In this document: piece after piece, positions 37,781 through 45,687 of the stretch | How positions within the stretch are numbered: position 1 is the first letter of the stretch | Layout of the letters: every line of letters begins with the position of its first letter | Source: Streptomyces sp. cg36 | GTDB taxonomy: Bacteria > Actinomycetota > Actinomycetes > Streptomycetales > Streptomycetaceae | Direction of reading: 5' to 3' | Length of the DNA stretch: 64,000 bases | Assembly: GCF_041080675.1 (NCBI RefSeq) | Contig: NZ_CP163520.1 | Coordinates: 4,712,001-4,776,000 of the forward strand | Position numbers and translations under genes: made by a program | The notes under the pieces: generated by a model | Database searches by the model: none | The model's input: the letters and a program-made list of their open reading frames with translations, nothing else | What the model was told of the DNA's origin: nothing

Positions 37781-38189
37781 GGAGGTGCTCCTCGGAACGC
37801 GGTGCTGGGGACCCCTCCATCGTCGCTGGCGCCCTGCCCCCGGATCGTCAGTCCCTGTGCCCGTTCCCCGGCCCCCTTGAGTCTTATACGGGCGGTGGTC
37901 GCCTCCTCCTGCGGTATGACACCGCCCCTGAGACGTCCCCCGCCGCGCCCGGCCCGCCCGGGGCGCGGGAAGCGGCCGGGAGCGGGCGTCGAATTCGCGT
38001 CATTCCGTTACGTACGGTCCGGCTGACCGGTATGCCTGCCAACCGCCGCTGGCATGTGCCGCAGGGGATCGGGGGCGTGCTGACGCGCCCTCAGACGCCA
38101 ATAAAATAAGACAACATCCGCCATCGTTCCGCCGTGTGAGGGACGGGTCCCGATAGGCTCGTCGGGCGAACGTAGGAACCGCGCGACCA
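37781..38189. other. ABC exporter-bldA intergenic region with bldA -10 box
   Basis: No gene seen. A short A+T-rich run (AATAAAATAAGACAAC, 38099-38114) stands out. TAGGCT at 38154-38159 is a good -10 element about 30 bases before the tRNA; no consensus -35 lies at the right distance. Confidence 0.5.
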
Positions 38190-38271
38190 GCCCGGATGGT
38201 GGAAAGCAGACACGGCGAGCTTAAACCTCGCTGGCCCTCGGGCCGTGCCGGTTCAAGTCCGGCTCCGGGCA
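38190..38271 (+). tRNA. bldA: tRNA-Leu(UAA), bldA
   Basis: A complete type-II cloverleaf. Acceptor arm GCCCGGA (38190-38196) with TCCGGGC (38264-38270); anticodon stem GCGAG/CTCGC enclosing CTTAAAC, anticodon TAA at 38222-38224; long variable arm GGCCC/GGGCC (38233-38244); T arm GCCGG-TTCAAGT-CCGGC (38247-38263). The terminal CCA is not encoded (ACCT follows). It is the only tRNA reading UUA codons in Streptomyces and controls development and antibiotic genes translationally. Sequence and position next to this ABC exporter match bldA. Confidence 0.97.
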
Positions 38272-38610
38272 CCTCACGCCCCTCCTCGCGAGGCGCAGGA
38301 AGAACCGTTAATTCGGTGAGCGGAACGACCGGGCGGCACCGCCGGGGGCCGTAATGGCGGCGAAAAGGTGACCCCCGGGTGAACACGCGCCCGGCCGGTC
38401 CCCGCCACCCCCGGCGGCCCGCCCGTCCCGCCCGGCGCACCCGCCGCGCCGGGCACCTCCGCCACGCTCCGTGGCACTCTTGTGACCGTGCACCCCCTGG
38501 TGTACGGATCCGGGGACGAGGAAAGATCCTCCCAGAGCATTAGGGTGATTGCTTTGCGTTCCCATTACCCTTGACGTCAAGGCCGCGCACGGCGGCCATG
38601 GAGGAGTGAG
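38272..38610. other. bldA-BI-1 intergenic region
   Basis: I see no gene. TAGGGT (38541-38546) is -10-like. CTTGACGTCAAG at 38570-38581 is a perfect 12-bp palindrome, 29 bases before the BI-1 gene, and could be an operator. Confidence 0.4.
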
Positions 38611-39483
38611 ATGAGGAGCAGCAACCCGGTCTTCTCGCGACGGGGGTTCAGCCGCGACAACGGCTACGCGGGCTTCAACACCGCGCCGCAGGCCGGGGGC
38701 AACCCGTACGCGCAGGCACCGACCAACCCCTACGCGACGAACCCGTACGCGACCAACCCCTACGCCCAGCAGGACACGCAGTACGGCGCCCCCCAGGCCC
38801 CGGCGCGCGGCAACGTGATGACGATGGACGACGTCGTCTCGCGCACCGCGATCACGCTCGGCGTGGTGGCCGCGGGCGCGGCCCTCGCCTGGGCCCTGCT
38901 GCCGGTCTCCTCGACCAGCTACGGGCTGGCGATCGGTGCCGCCCTGGTGGCGTTCGTCCTCGCGATGGTCCAGAACTTCAAGGCCAAGCCGGTCCCGGCC
39001 CTGATCATCGGGTACGCGGCGTTCGAGGGCGTCTTCCTCGGCGTGATCAGCGAGATGTACAACGAGCGCTGGTCCGGCGCGCCCTTCCAGGCCGTGCTCG
39101 GCACCCTGGCGGTCTCCGGCGCCACGCTCTTCGCGTACAAGCAGCGCTGGATCCGCGTGACCGCGCGCTACGCCCGCATCGGCATGACCATCGCGATCGC
39201 CTTCGTCCTGGTGACGATGGTCAACCTGCTGGTGGTCGCCTTCGGCGGCGCCGACGGCGGCGGTCTGCGCAGCTTCGGCCCGCTCGGCTTCGCGGTCGGC
39301 GTGCTCGCCATCCTGATCGGCTGCTTCTTCCTGACGCTGGACTTCAAGCAGATCGAGGACGGCATCACCTACGGCGCCCCGCGCGAGGAGTCCTGGCTGG
39401 CCGCCTTCGGCCTGACCATGTCGCTCGTGTGGATCTACCTGGAGATGCTGCGGCTGGTGGCGATCCTCCAGGGCGACGACTGA
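38611..39483 (+). CDS. Bax inhibitor-1 / YccA-family membrane protein
   Basis: 290 aa; ATG with GGAGGAG four bases ahead. A disordered N-terminus (1-68) carries repeats of [10 protein letters not shown], then [11 protein letters not shown] opens a seven-helix BI-1 core (about 80-290) with the family segment [16 protein letters not shown] and a final [13 protein letters not shown] acidic stretch before the last helix. BI-1 proteins are pH-sensitive calcium-leak channels; the bacterial physiology is unclear. Confidence 0.9.
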   Translation: MRSSNPVFSRRGFSRDNGYAGFNTAPQAGGNPYAQAPTNPYATNPYATNPYAQQDTQYGAPQAPARGNVMTMDDVVSRTAITLGVVAAGAALAWALLPVSSTSYGLAIGAALVAFVLAMVQNFKAKPVPALIIGYAAFEGVFLGVISEMYNERWSGAPFQAVLGTLAVSGATLFAYKQRWIRVTARYARIGMTIAIAFVLVTMVNLLVVAFGGADGGGLRSFGPLGFAVGVLAILIGCFFLTLDFKQIEDGITYGAPREESWLAAFGLTMSLVWIYLEMLRLVAILQGDD

Positions 39484-39499
39484 CGCCCGTGACGCACCA

Positions 39500-39537
39500 G
39501 GAGGGGCCCGCCCGGCAGCAGCCGGGCGGGCCCCTCC
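39500..39537. terminator. bidirectional terminator, 17-bp perfect stem
   Basis: The arm 39500-39516 pairs exactly with 39521-39537 around AGCA. It lies between convergent BI-1 and GH16 genes. Confidence 0.85.
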
Positions 39538-39574
39538 GCGTGTACGGGACCCCTGGCGACAGGGCCTCGTGGCC

Positions 39575-40981
39575 CTAGTGGCCGAAGCCGAACCAGTTCA
39601 CATTGACGAAGTCGGCGCCCTGGCCGCTGGTGAACGTCAGATACACGTCATGGGTGCCGGTCACCGGGGCGATGTTCGCCGGCACGGTCCGCCAGCTCTG
39701 CCAGCCGCCCGTGCCCGCGATCGCGAAGCTGCCCACCGGCGCGCTGCCCGGGTTGTCCAGCCGCACCTCCACCAGCCCGCTCACCCCGTCGGCCGCGCCG
39801 CTCGCCACCCGCGCGGAGAACTGCCGGGCCGCGTTCGCACCGAAGTCGACGCCCCGGTAGAGCGCCCAGTCGCCGTTGGCGGCCCAGCCCACGTCCTGGC
39901 CGCCGCCGGTGTCCGCGCACGCCTCCGTGGCCAGCCCGCTCTGCCGGTCGTAGGACTCCGCCTGGATCGTGCCGTACGCGTCCCGGTGGCCGGAGGGGGG
40001 AGTGGTGGGCGGGTCGGTGGGGCCCGAGCCCGCCGACTGCTGGACCGTCACGTAGTCGACCACCAGCGGATGGCCCGGCTCGGTGCCGCCGTCCGGGCCG
40101 CCGCCGAAGGCGCCCGGGAAGCCGCCGCCCATGGCCACGTTCAGGATCAGGAAGTACCCGTGGTCGGTGGCGTTGGCCCAGGTCGCGGCGTCCATCTGGT
40201 TCTGGCTCACGGTGTGGAAGGTGACGCCGTCCAGCTGGAAGCGGATCTGCTGCGGGGAGACCGACCGGTCCCACTCCACCGCGTACGTGTGGAAGCCCGC
40301 CTGGCAGCTGGTGCCGGGGCAGACCTGCTGGCCGCCGATGCCCGTCGTCTCGTTGCAGGGGCCGCCCGGGCTGGTGCCGCAGTGCATGGTGGCCCACTCG
40401 TTGTCGATGCCCTGCACGTTCTCCATGACGTCGAGCTCGCCGATGCCCGGCCAGTTCCACCAGTTGCCGCGGAAGGGCGCGCCCAGCATCCAGAACGCGG
40501 GCCAGTACCCCTTGGCCGCGGCCCCCGTCACGTTCGGCATCTGAAGGCGGGCCTCGACCCGCAGCTTGCCGCCGGCCGGGGGCTGGAAGTCGGTGCGGCG
40601 GGTCTCCACGCGGCCGGAGGTCCAGTTCCCGGCGCTGTCGCGGCGCGGGGTGATCCGCAGGTTCCCGGCCCCGTCGAGGGCGACGTTGGAGGTGCTCGAC
40701 GTCATCGTCTCGACCTCGCCGGTGCCGAAGGCGGCGGGGCCGCCGGGGTAGGAGGTGCCGGTTGTGTACTGCCAGTCGGCCGTGTTCACCCCGGCCCCGG
40801 CCGGGCCGTCGAAGTCGTCGGCGAAGACCGTGGTCCAGCCGGACGGGGGCGGCGGCACGGAGGCGCCGGCCGGCGCCGGGACGGCCGTGGCGGCGCCGGC
40901 CAGACCGAGCACGGCGACCGCGGCGACCAGCGCGGCGCGCAGGGGGCGGCTTCTCTGGGGCACGGGACGTGTGCGACGCAT
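39575..40981 (-). CDS. secreted GH16 endo-beta-glucanase with C-terminal CBM6
   Basis: 468 aa. Signal peptide 1-40 (ending AGASV). The GH16 domain (about 45-305) has GELDVMENV with nucleophile and acid/base Glu, KGYWPAFWMLG, and a C-terminal beta-sandwich strand PLVVDYVTV. A Gly/Pro/Thr linker (TDPPTTPPSG) leads to CBM6 (335-468): IQAESYDRQSG, GWAANGDWALYRGVDFG. It is likely a laminarinase (beta-1,3-glucan), acting outside the cell. A perfect palindrome upstream suggests LacI-family control by its product sugar. Confidence 0.92.
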   Translation of the reverse strand: MRRTRPVPQRSRPLRAALVAAVAVLGLAGAATAVPAPAGASVPPPPSGWTTVFADDFDGPAGAGVNTADWQYTTGTSYPGGPAAFGTGEVETMTSSTSNVALDGAGNLRITPRRDSAGNWTSGRVETRRTDFQPPAGGKLRVEARLQMPNVTGAAAKGYWPAFWMLGAPFRGNWWNWPGIGELDVMENVQGIDNEWATMHCGTSPGGPCNETTGIGGQQVCPGTSCQAGFHTYAVEWDRSVSPQQIRFQLDGVTFHTVSQNQMDAATWANATDHGYFLILNVAMGGGFPGAFGGGPDGGTEPGHPLVVDYVTVQQSAGSGPTDPPTTPPSGHRDAYGTIQAESYDRQSGLATEACADTGGGQDVGWAANGDWALYRGVDFGANAARQFSARVASGAADGVSGLVEVRLDNPGSAPVGSFAIAGTGGWQSWRTVPANIAPVTGTHDVYLTFTSGQGADFVNVNWFGFGH

Positions 40982-41043
40982 GGGGGAGCCTCTCGTGACG
41001 GTGGGGACCGGGACGTACGGGAGGTGCCGGCGGGGAGCGCCCT

Positions 41044-41055
41044 GAGAGCGCTCTC
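41044..41055. promoter_or_regulatory. LacI/CebR-like palindromic operator of the GH16 gene
   Basis: GAGAGCGCTCTC is a perfect 12-bp palindrome about 63 bases before the GH16 start. It resembles the streptomycete CebR operator (TGGGAGCGCTCCCA) in centre and symmetry. The cognate regulator is not in this window. Confidence 0.6.
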
Positions 41056-41187
41056 TTGCGGCGGCTGCGCCGACACTGTGCTCCCCGGTGCGGGGGCCGT
41101 CAAGAGGTAAAGCGGGGAAAGCCCTTGTGGGGGGTGGGGGTTCAGGTAATGAAGGGGGTGGGGTGCGCGGGTGGTGGTCCGGGCAGC

Positions 41188-41450
41188 GTTCCGCCCGGAG
41201 GGCGCGCTGGCCGGACGGCGTTCCGGCGGGGCAGGGCTTTGTCCGGACGGTGTTCTGCCTGGGCGGGCTCCGCCCGGATGGTGTTCTGCTCGGGTGGTGC
41301 TTCGTCCGGATGGCGTTCTGCCTGGGCAGGGCTCCGCTCGGATGGTGTTCTGCTCGGGCAGGGCTTCGCCCGGACGCGTTCTGCTCGGGCGTCGCTTCGT
41401 CAGGACGGCGATCCGTGCGGACAGCGCTCCGCCCCGCCGGGGGTCGTCGG
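41188..41450. repeat. degenerate tandem array of about 32-bp hairpin units
   Basis: About eight imperfect copies of a 31-32-bp unit such as GTGTTCTGCTCGGGCAGGGC followed by TTCGCCCGGACG. Unit starts are near 41188, 41218, 41250, 41281, 41313, 41345, 41376 and 41408. Most units contain a small hairpin (CGGGCAG...TTCGCCCG). It ends in a larger hairpin around 41436-41460. There are no unique spacers, so it is not CRISPR. No believable gene lies in 40982-41509. Confidence 0.7.
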
Positions 41451-41509
41451 CGGGGCGGAGGGAGTTCCTGCCTTTCCTGGAGCGGTCCTCGCCGGGGGCG
41501 GACGCCTGC

Positions 41510-41740
41510 CTAGAGCAGGCGGCGCGCGGCCCGCCGCAGGTCGTACTCGTGGATGATCGCCTTGGCGTGCCCGTAGGCGAGATCGTGCTCGCTCCGGAGC
41601 CAGCTGACCTTCTCCTCGAAGCGGACGAGGGAAGGGCCTTCGTCGACGGTGCGGAGCCAGTCGGAGACTTCACGACCGGTGCAATGGGGGATGCGGGAGA
41701 GCAGGTTGCGATGGGTTTCTTCGGAGAAGAGTTGGGACAT
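41510..41740 (-). CDS. small DUF4287-like protein
   Basis: 76 aa from ATG 41740, with GGAGG five bases upstream; the longer form to 41758 lacks a site. All-helical: MSQLFSEETHRNLLSRIP, then GREVSDWLRTV, EEKVSWLRSEHDLAYGHAKAI and a basic tail (RRAARRL). The WL...HxxxYGHAKAI pattern fits DUF4287, a short domain of unknown function found alone or next to DUF5655. Confidence 0.75.
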   Translation of the reverse strand: MSQLFSEETHRNLLSRIPHCTGREVSDWLRTVDEGPSLVRFEEKVSWLRSEHDLAYGHAKAIIHEYDLRRAARRLL

Positions 41741-41841
41741 CGGCGCCTCCGGACGCATTGCCTGGGGGTCCCCCGCCGTCCGGGCGGAGCCGGGGCGGCG
41801 GGGGAGGGTCCTTCACGTCACCGTGCCTGAGCGTTCGCGTA

Positions 41842-41872
41842 TTGGCAACAGTCCCGGGGCGGCGCGTAGGGT
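41842..41872 (+). promoter_or_regulatory. promoter of the 105-aa gene, likely leaderless
   Basis: TTGGCA (41842-41847), 19 bases, TAGGGT (41867-41872), then six bases to the GTG at 41879. Transcription would begin at the start codon. Confidence 0.5.
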
Positions 41873-41878
41873 CGCGGC

Positions 41879-42196
41879 GTGCTAGATGTGACCCCGCTCC
41901 TCGCCGCCGTCGACCGCTTCGCCGACCGGCTGCGTGCCGCGCCCGAGAGCCGGCTGCGGCGTGGTGCCGCGGCCGAAGGGCTGGCGCTGGCCAGGGAATT
42001 GTCCGCTCGGGCCCAGCGCGTCGAGGCCCCGGAACGGGAGCCCCGCGTGATGCCCGACGCGGGGGCGTTCGCGGTCGCCGACCAAGTGGCCGTGGCGGGC
42101 CGCGATTTGGCCGAGGCGCTGCGGGGGGTGGCCGAGGGGGCTGTCGCCGGGGCGGTGGAGTTGGTGGAGGGGGCGGAGGGGCGGGCGTTCAGCTGA
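41879..42196 (+). CDS. small helical protein of unknown function
   Basis: 105 aa, GTG start with a -10 box six bases upstream and no ribosome site, as expected for a leaderless message. The product is Ala/Glu/Arg-rich and helical (VDRFADRLRAAPESRLRRGA; DLAEALRGVAEGAVAGAVEL). No signal peptide, membrane helix or recognised domain. Real-gene status rests on frame, promoter and start, so confidence is moderate. Confidence 0.6.
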   Translation: MLDVTPLLAAVDRFADRLRAAPESRLRRGAAAEGLALARELSARAQRVEAPEREPRVMPDAGAFAVADQVAVAGRDLAEALRGVAEGAVAGAVELVEGAEGRAFS

Positions 42197-42260
42197 GTGG
42201 CGCGGGGCGCGGGCGACGGGGGTTCGGCGGCACTTCGCGTGCGGGCGCTCTGTGGCTGCT

Positions 42261-43080
42261 CGCGCAGTTCCCCGCGCCCCTGCTGGGCCCGGCCTTTGTC
42301 TGCGGACCGGTGGGTGGCCGGGCGCGCAGTTCCCCGCGCCCCTGTTGGGCAGGGACTTTGCGTGCGGGGTGGCGGTGGCTGGCCGCGCGGTTCCCGGCGC
42401 CCCTGGAAACCCTGGTTCGTCTGCGGACCGTGCTGGCTTGCTGGCGCAGTTCCCCGCGCCCCTGTTGGGCAGGGACTTTGCGTGCGGGGTGGCGGTGGCT
42501 GGCCGCGCGGTTCCCCGCGCCCCTAGAAACCCTGGTTCGTCTGCGGACCGTGCTGGCTTGCTCGCGCAGTTCCCCGCGCCCCTGAGAAACCCGCCTTCGT
42601 CTGCGGACCGTGCCCGCTTCTCGCGCAGTTCCCCGCGCCCCCAAAACCCGCTGCCGTCCGCGACCGTGCCCGCGCGGCAGAGCCGCACAGCGCCCCTAAA
42701 GGCCCGGGGCTGAGCCAGGTTCTCCGGCCGCCGGGGACCCCCCGGGGGCGCGGGGCAGCCGAAAGGGCGGGCTCAGCCACCAGCTTTTAAGGGGCGCGGG
42801 GAACTGCGCGACCAGCCCTCACCGGCCCGCAGACGAAGGCGGGTTTAGGGGCGCGGGGAACTGCGCGACCAGCCCTCACCGGCCCGCAGGTGCAGTCGAG
42901 GCCGTGCCCGTGCCGCGCTGTGCCAGCACCGGCCGTACCCCCCCAGGGGTGCGGGGAACTGCGCGACCAGCCCCCACCGGCCGGCAGGTGCAGTCGAGCC
43001 CGTGCCCGTGCCGCGCTGTGCCAGCACCGGCCGTACCCCCAGGGGCGCGACCAGCCACCCACCGGCCCGCAGGTGAGCGA
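42261..43080. repeat. composite array of dispersed intergenic repeats in two facing orientations
   Basis: The 42197-43256 gap holds no credible gene. Its left part has seven copies of the core GCGCAGTTCCCCGCGCCCC or close variants (near 42264, 42324, 42384, 42444, 42504, 42564, 42623), about 60 bp apart. Bases 42324-42443 and 42444-42563 are a near-identical 120-bp direct duplication. The right part carries the reverse complement (near 42791, 42848, 42950) with a second tandem unit of about 98 bp (42863-42960, 42961-43044) containing TGCCGCGCTGTGCCAGCACC. The whole is an imperfect inverted repeat several hundred bases long. Confidence 0.85.
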
Positions 43081-43256
43081 ACCGCCCCCGCAACTCCCCG
43101 CCAGCCACAGACAATCCGCATCCCCCCGCCGCCCGCGCTGAGCGCCCGCTTAGAAAAGAGGTCCGCATCACACGCGTCGGCCGATGACCAATTCCGTACG
43201 TACGGGTAACTTCCCAGGGAGTCCCTGAGTCGCCACCGCCGCCCCCTGGAGCCGTG

Positions 43257-44477
43257 ATGCCCGAAGCCGTGATCGTTTCGACTGCTCGTTCCCCCATCGG
43301 CCGCGCCTTCAAGGGCTCGCTCAAGGATCTGCGGCCGGACGACCTCACCGCCACGATCATTCAGGCCGCCCTCGCCAAGATCCCCGAGCTCGACCCGCGC
43401 GACATCGACGACCTGATGCTCGGCTGCGGTCTGCCCGGCGGTGAGCAGGGCCACAACCTGGGCCGGATCGTGGCCGTGCAGATGGGCATGGACCACCTGC
43501 CGGGCTGCACGATCACCCGGTACTGCTCCTCCTCCCTCCAGACCTCCCGCATGGCGCTGCACGCCATCAAGGCGGGCGAGGGCGACGTCTTCATCTCGGC
43601 CGGCGTCGAGATGGTGTCCCGCTCGGTCAAGGGCAGCTCCGACGGCATGCCCGACACCCACAACCCGTTCTTCGCCGACGCCGAGGCCCGTACGGCCGCC
43701 GTCGCGGAGTCCACCGGCGCCTCCTGGCACGACCCGCGCGAGGACGGCCTGGTCCCGGACGCGTACATCGCGATGGGCCAGACCGCCGAGAACCTGGCCC
43801 GCGCCAAGGGCGTCACCCGCGCGGACATGGACGAGTTCGGCGTGCGCTCGCAGAACCTCGCCGAGGAAGCCATCAAGAACGGCTTCTGGGAGCGCGAGAT
43901 CACCCCGGTGACCACCCCGGACGGCACCGTCGTCAGCAAGGACGACGGCCCGCGCGCGGGCGTCACGGTGGAGGGCGTCCAGGGCCTGAAGCCGGTCTTC
44001 CGCCCCGACGGCCTGGTCACCGCGGGCAACTGCTGCCCGCTCAACGACGGCGCCGCCGCGCTGGTCGTCATGAGCGACACCAAGGCCCGCGAGCTCGGCC
44101 TGACCCCGCTCGCGCGGATCGTGTCGACCGGTGTCACGGGCCTGTCGCCCGAGATCATGGGCCTGGGCCCGGTGGAGGCGTCCCGGCAGGCGCTCAGGCG
44201 CGCGGGGCTGACCGTCGGCGACATCGACCTCTTCGAGATCAACGAGGCGTTCGCCGCCCAGGTCATCCCGTCCTACCGCGACCTGGAGATCCCGCTGGAG
44301 AAGCTGAACGTGAACGGCGGCGCCATCGCGGTCGGCCACCCCTTCGGCATGACCGGCGCCCGGATCACCGGCACGCTGATCAACAGCCTCCAGTTCCACG
44401 ACAAGCAGTTCGGTCTGGAGACGATGTGCGTGGGCGGCGGCCAGGGCATGGCGATGGTCATCGAGCGCCTGAGCTGA
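43257..44477 (+). CDS. acetyl-CoA acyltransferase (thiolase)
   Basis: 406 aa; ATG 43257, seven bases after GGAG. Thiolase fold: N-terminal EAVIVSTARSPIG, nucleophile Cys in TRYCSSSLQTS (usually C-S-S-G), NEAFAAQV, GGAIAVGHPFGMTGAR (catalytic His) and CVGGGQGMA (second Cys). It makes or cleaves 3-ketoacyl-CoA in fatty-acid degradation. The dehydrogenase/hydratase partner is not in the window. Confidence 0.95.
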   Translation: MPEAVIVSTARSPIGRAFKGSLKDLRPDDLTATIIQAALAKIPELDPRDIDDLMLGCGLPGGEQGHNLGRIVAVQMGMDHLPGCTITRYCSSSLQTSRMALHAIKAGEGDVFISAGVEMVSRSVKGSSDGMPDTHNPFFADAEARTAAVAESTGASWHDPREDGLVPDAYIAMGQTAENLARAKGVTRADMDEFGVRSQNLAEEAIKNGFWEREITPVTTPDGTVVSKDDGPRAGVTVEGVQGLKPVFRPDGLVTAGNCCPLNDGAAALVVMSDTKARELGLTPLARIVSTGVTGLSPEIMGLGPVEASRQALRRAGLTVGDIDLFEINEAFAAQVIPSYRDLEIPLEKLNVNGGAIAVGHPFGMTGARITGTLINSLQFHDKQFGLETMCVGGGQGMAMVIERLS

Positions 44478-44579
44478 CCGCGCGGGCCGTCCGGCACCGC
44501 TCTGACGACGCCCTTGTCACGCGGGGGTACCGGGTGGTGACACCTTTCAACCCCGCCGCGTCCGGTTCGTGACCGAATC

Positions 44580-44610
44580 TCCCCCAGGATGTGACGTACA
44601 TCCCGGGGGA
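44580..44610. terminator. hairpin after the thiolase gene
   Basis: TCCCCCAGGATGT (44580-44592) pairs with ACATCCCGGGGGA (44598-44610) with one mismatch and a GACGT loop. It may be a terminator or an operator of the next gene. A TATAAA lies further on at about 44656. Confidence 0.5.
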
Positions 44611-44761
44611 GAGGCGTAACCGCAGGTCAGGATGGTTCCGGGACTAAACCCCAGGTATAAAGACCTGTCCAATTCGTGACGTAATGCACTGACACGGAGC
44701 GCGGGTCCACGACAAGCTGATGTAGGAAGTCGGGGAATCGTTTGAATCCGGGAGTAAGTCA

Positions 44762-45562
44762 GTGAGCGCCATGTCTCTTGCCCTGCTGCTGACCACGGCC
44801 GCTGCCACGGCCGTGGGCGCCGCTGCCCTGCATGCCGCCCACGGGCTGCGCAAGCAGGTCGTGGCGCTCCGCGCGGACCTCGCGGTCACCCGCGCCGGGC
44901 ACCCCGCGACCGTGCCCCACCAGGCGCGCGGCGGCGAACCGCACCTCGCCGAGATACGCGCGGCCGTCGCCGAGGCGCTCGCCGAGGAGCGGGAGCGCGA
45001 GCTGGCCGAGGCGCGCGCCTTCTGGGCGGCGCAGGAGGCGCGGGACGCGGCGGACACGCCGTCGCTCCTGGGCGGCCTCACGGGCCTGGGCGACGACGCC
45101 GCGCTGTTCCTCCCCCGGCAGTCCGACTTCGCCGGTCTGGAGGGCATGGAGGCGCTCTCCGAGCCCTACGAGGAGTTCCCCGAGGACTCCCCGGAGCTGG
45201 CCGCCGCGCGCCGCCGCCACCCCTCGCACCCCGACTTCGTCCCGGTGCAGACCCCGGTCATGGCCGACCACGAGTCGACGGTCGCGCGGCTGGAGCAGCT
45301 CGCCGAGGCCCGTACCGCGCTCGCGGACGTGCGCCCGGGGCCGCTCGGCACGCTCGACGTGTACGTGTTCGCCGACGGCACCACGCTCTGCATGACCCCG
45401 GGCCACCGCGAGACCTCCGAGCGGCTCGCCGAGGCGCTGCGCGAGGGCGACACCCCGGTGCTGCTGGGCGGCTCCGGCATCTCAGGCGCGTACGCCCTGA
45501 CGTTCTCGTGCGGCGAGGAGAGCGTCTACATCCTGGCCGACCGGGTCATCGCCTCGCTGTAG
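44762..45562 (+). CDS. membrane-anchored protein of unknown function
   Basis: 266 aa. GTG 44762 follows GGGAG by seven bases (ATG 44771 is too far). One N-terminal transmembrane helix (SLALLLTTAAATAVGAAA), a long Ala/Glu/Arg helix (60-95), an acidic linker (EPYEEFPEDSPE), and a C-terminal domain from about 180: GTLDVYVFADGTTLCMTPGH, VLLGGSGISGAYALTF, VYILADRVIASL. The last segment is strand-rich and looks like a defined domain, but I do not recognise it. Confidence 0.78.
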   Translation: MSAMSLALLLTTAAATAVGAAALHAAHGLRKQVVALRADLAVTRAGHPATVPHQARGGEPHLAEIRAAVAEALAEERERELAEARAFWAAQEARDAADTPSLLGGLTGLGDDAALFLPRQSDFAGLEGMEALSEPYEEFPEDSPELAAARRRHPSHPDFVPVQTPVMADHESTVARLEQLAEARTALADVRPGPLGTLDVYVFADGTTLCMTPGHRETSERLAEALREGDTPVLLGGSGISGAYALTFSCGEESVYILADRVIASL

Positions 45563-45563
45563 T

Positions 45564-45593
45564 CCACGGCCACGGCCACGGCCACGGCCACGG
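45564..45593. repeat. hexamer microsatellite CCACGG x5
   Basis: Five perfect tandem copies of CCACGG directly after the stop codon of the preceding gene. Shorter runs recur near 48656. Confidence 0.8.
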
Positions 45594-45632
45594 TCATGAC
45601 TGCGGCCATGACCGCGACCGCTTCGCGGACGA

Positions 45633-45674
45633 CGAGGGCGCCCCCTCCCGTACGTACGGGAAGGGGCGCCCTCG
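45633..45674. terminator. 42-nt near-perfect palindrome, bidirectional terminator
   Basis: The 21 bases at 45633-45653 are the reverse complement of 45654-45674 with one mismatch; the centre is GTACGTAC. It lies between convergent genes. Confidence 0.8.
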
Positions 45675-45687
45675 CGCTGTCGCGGTC

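Noticed and set aside
41188..41450. CRISPR array at the 32-bp repeats
   Set aside because: The units are degenerate and head-to-tail, with no unique spacers and no cas genes.
41056..41556. 166-codon plus-strand frame with repeated Gly/Ser/Phe motifs
   Set aside because: It is a translation of the hairpin array, runs against DUF4287 and lacks a promoter and domain.
42261..43080. CRISPR or protein-coding repeats at 42-43 kb
   Set aside because: Cores are spaced by repeated rather than unique DNA, and open frames there are composed of the same G+C-rich repeats with no start signals.
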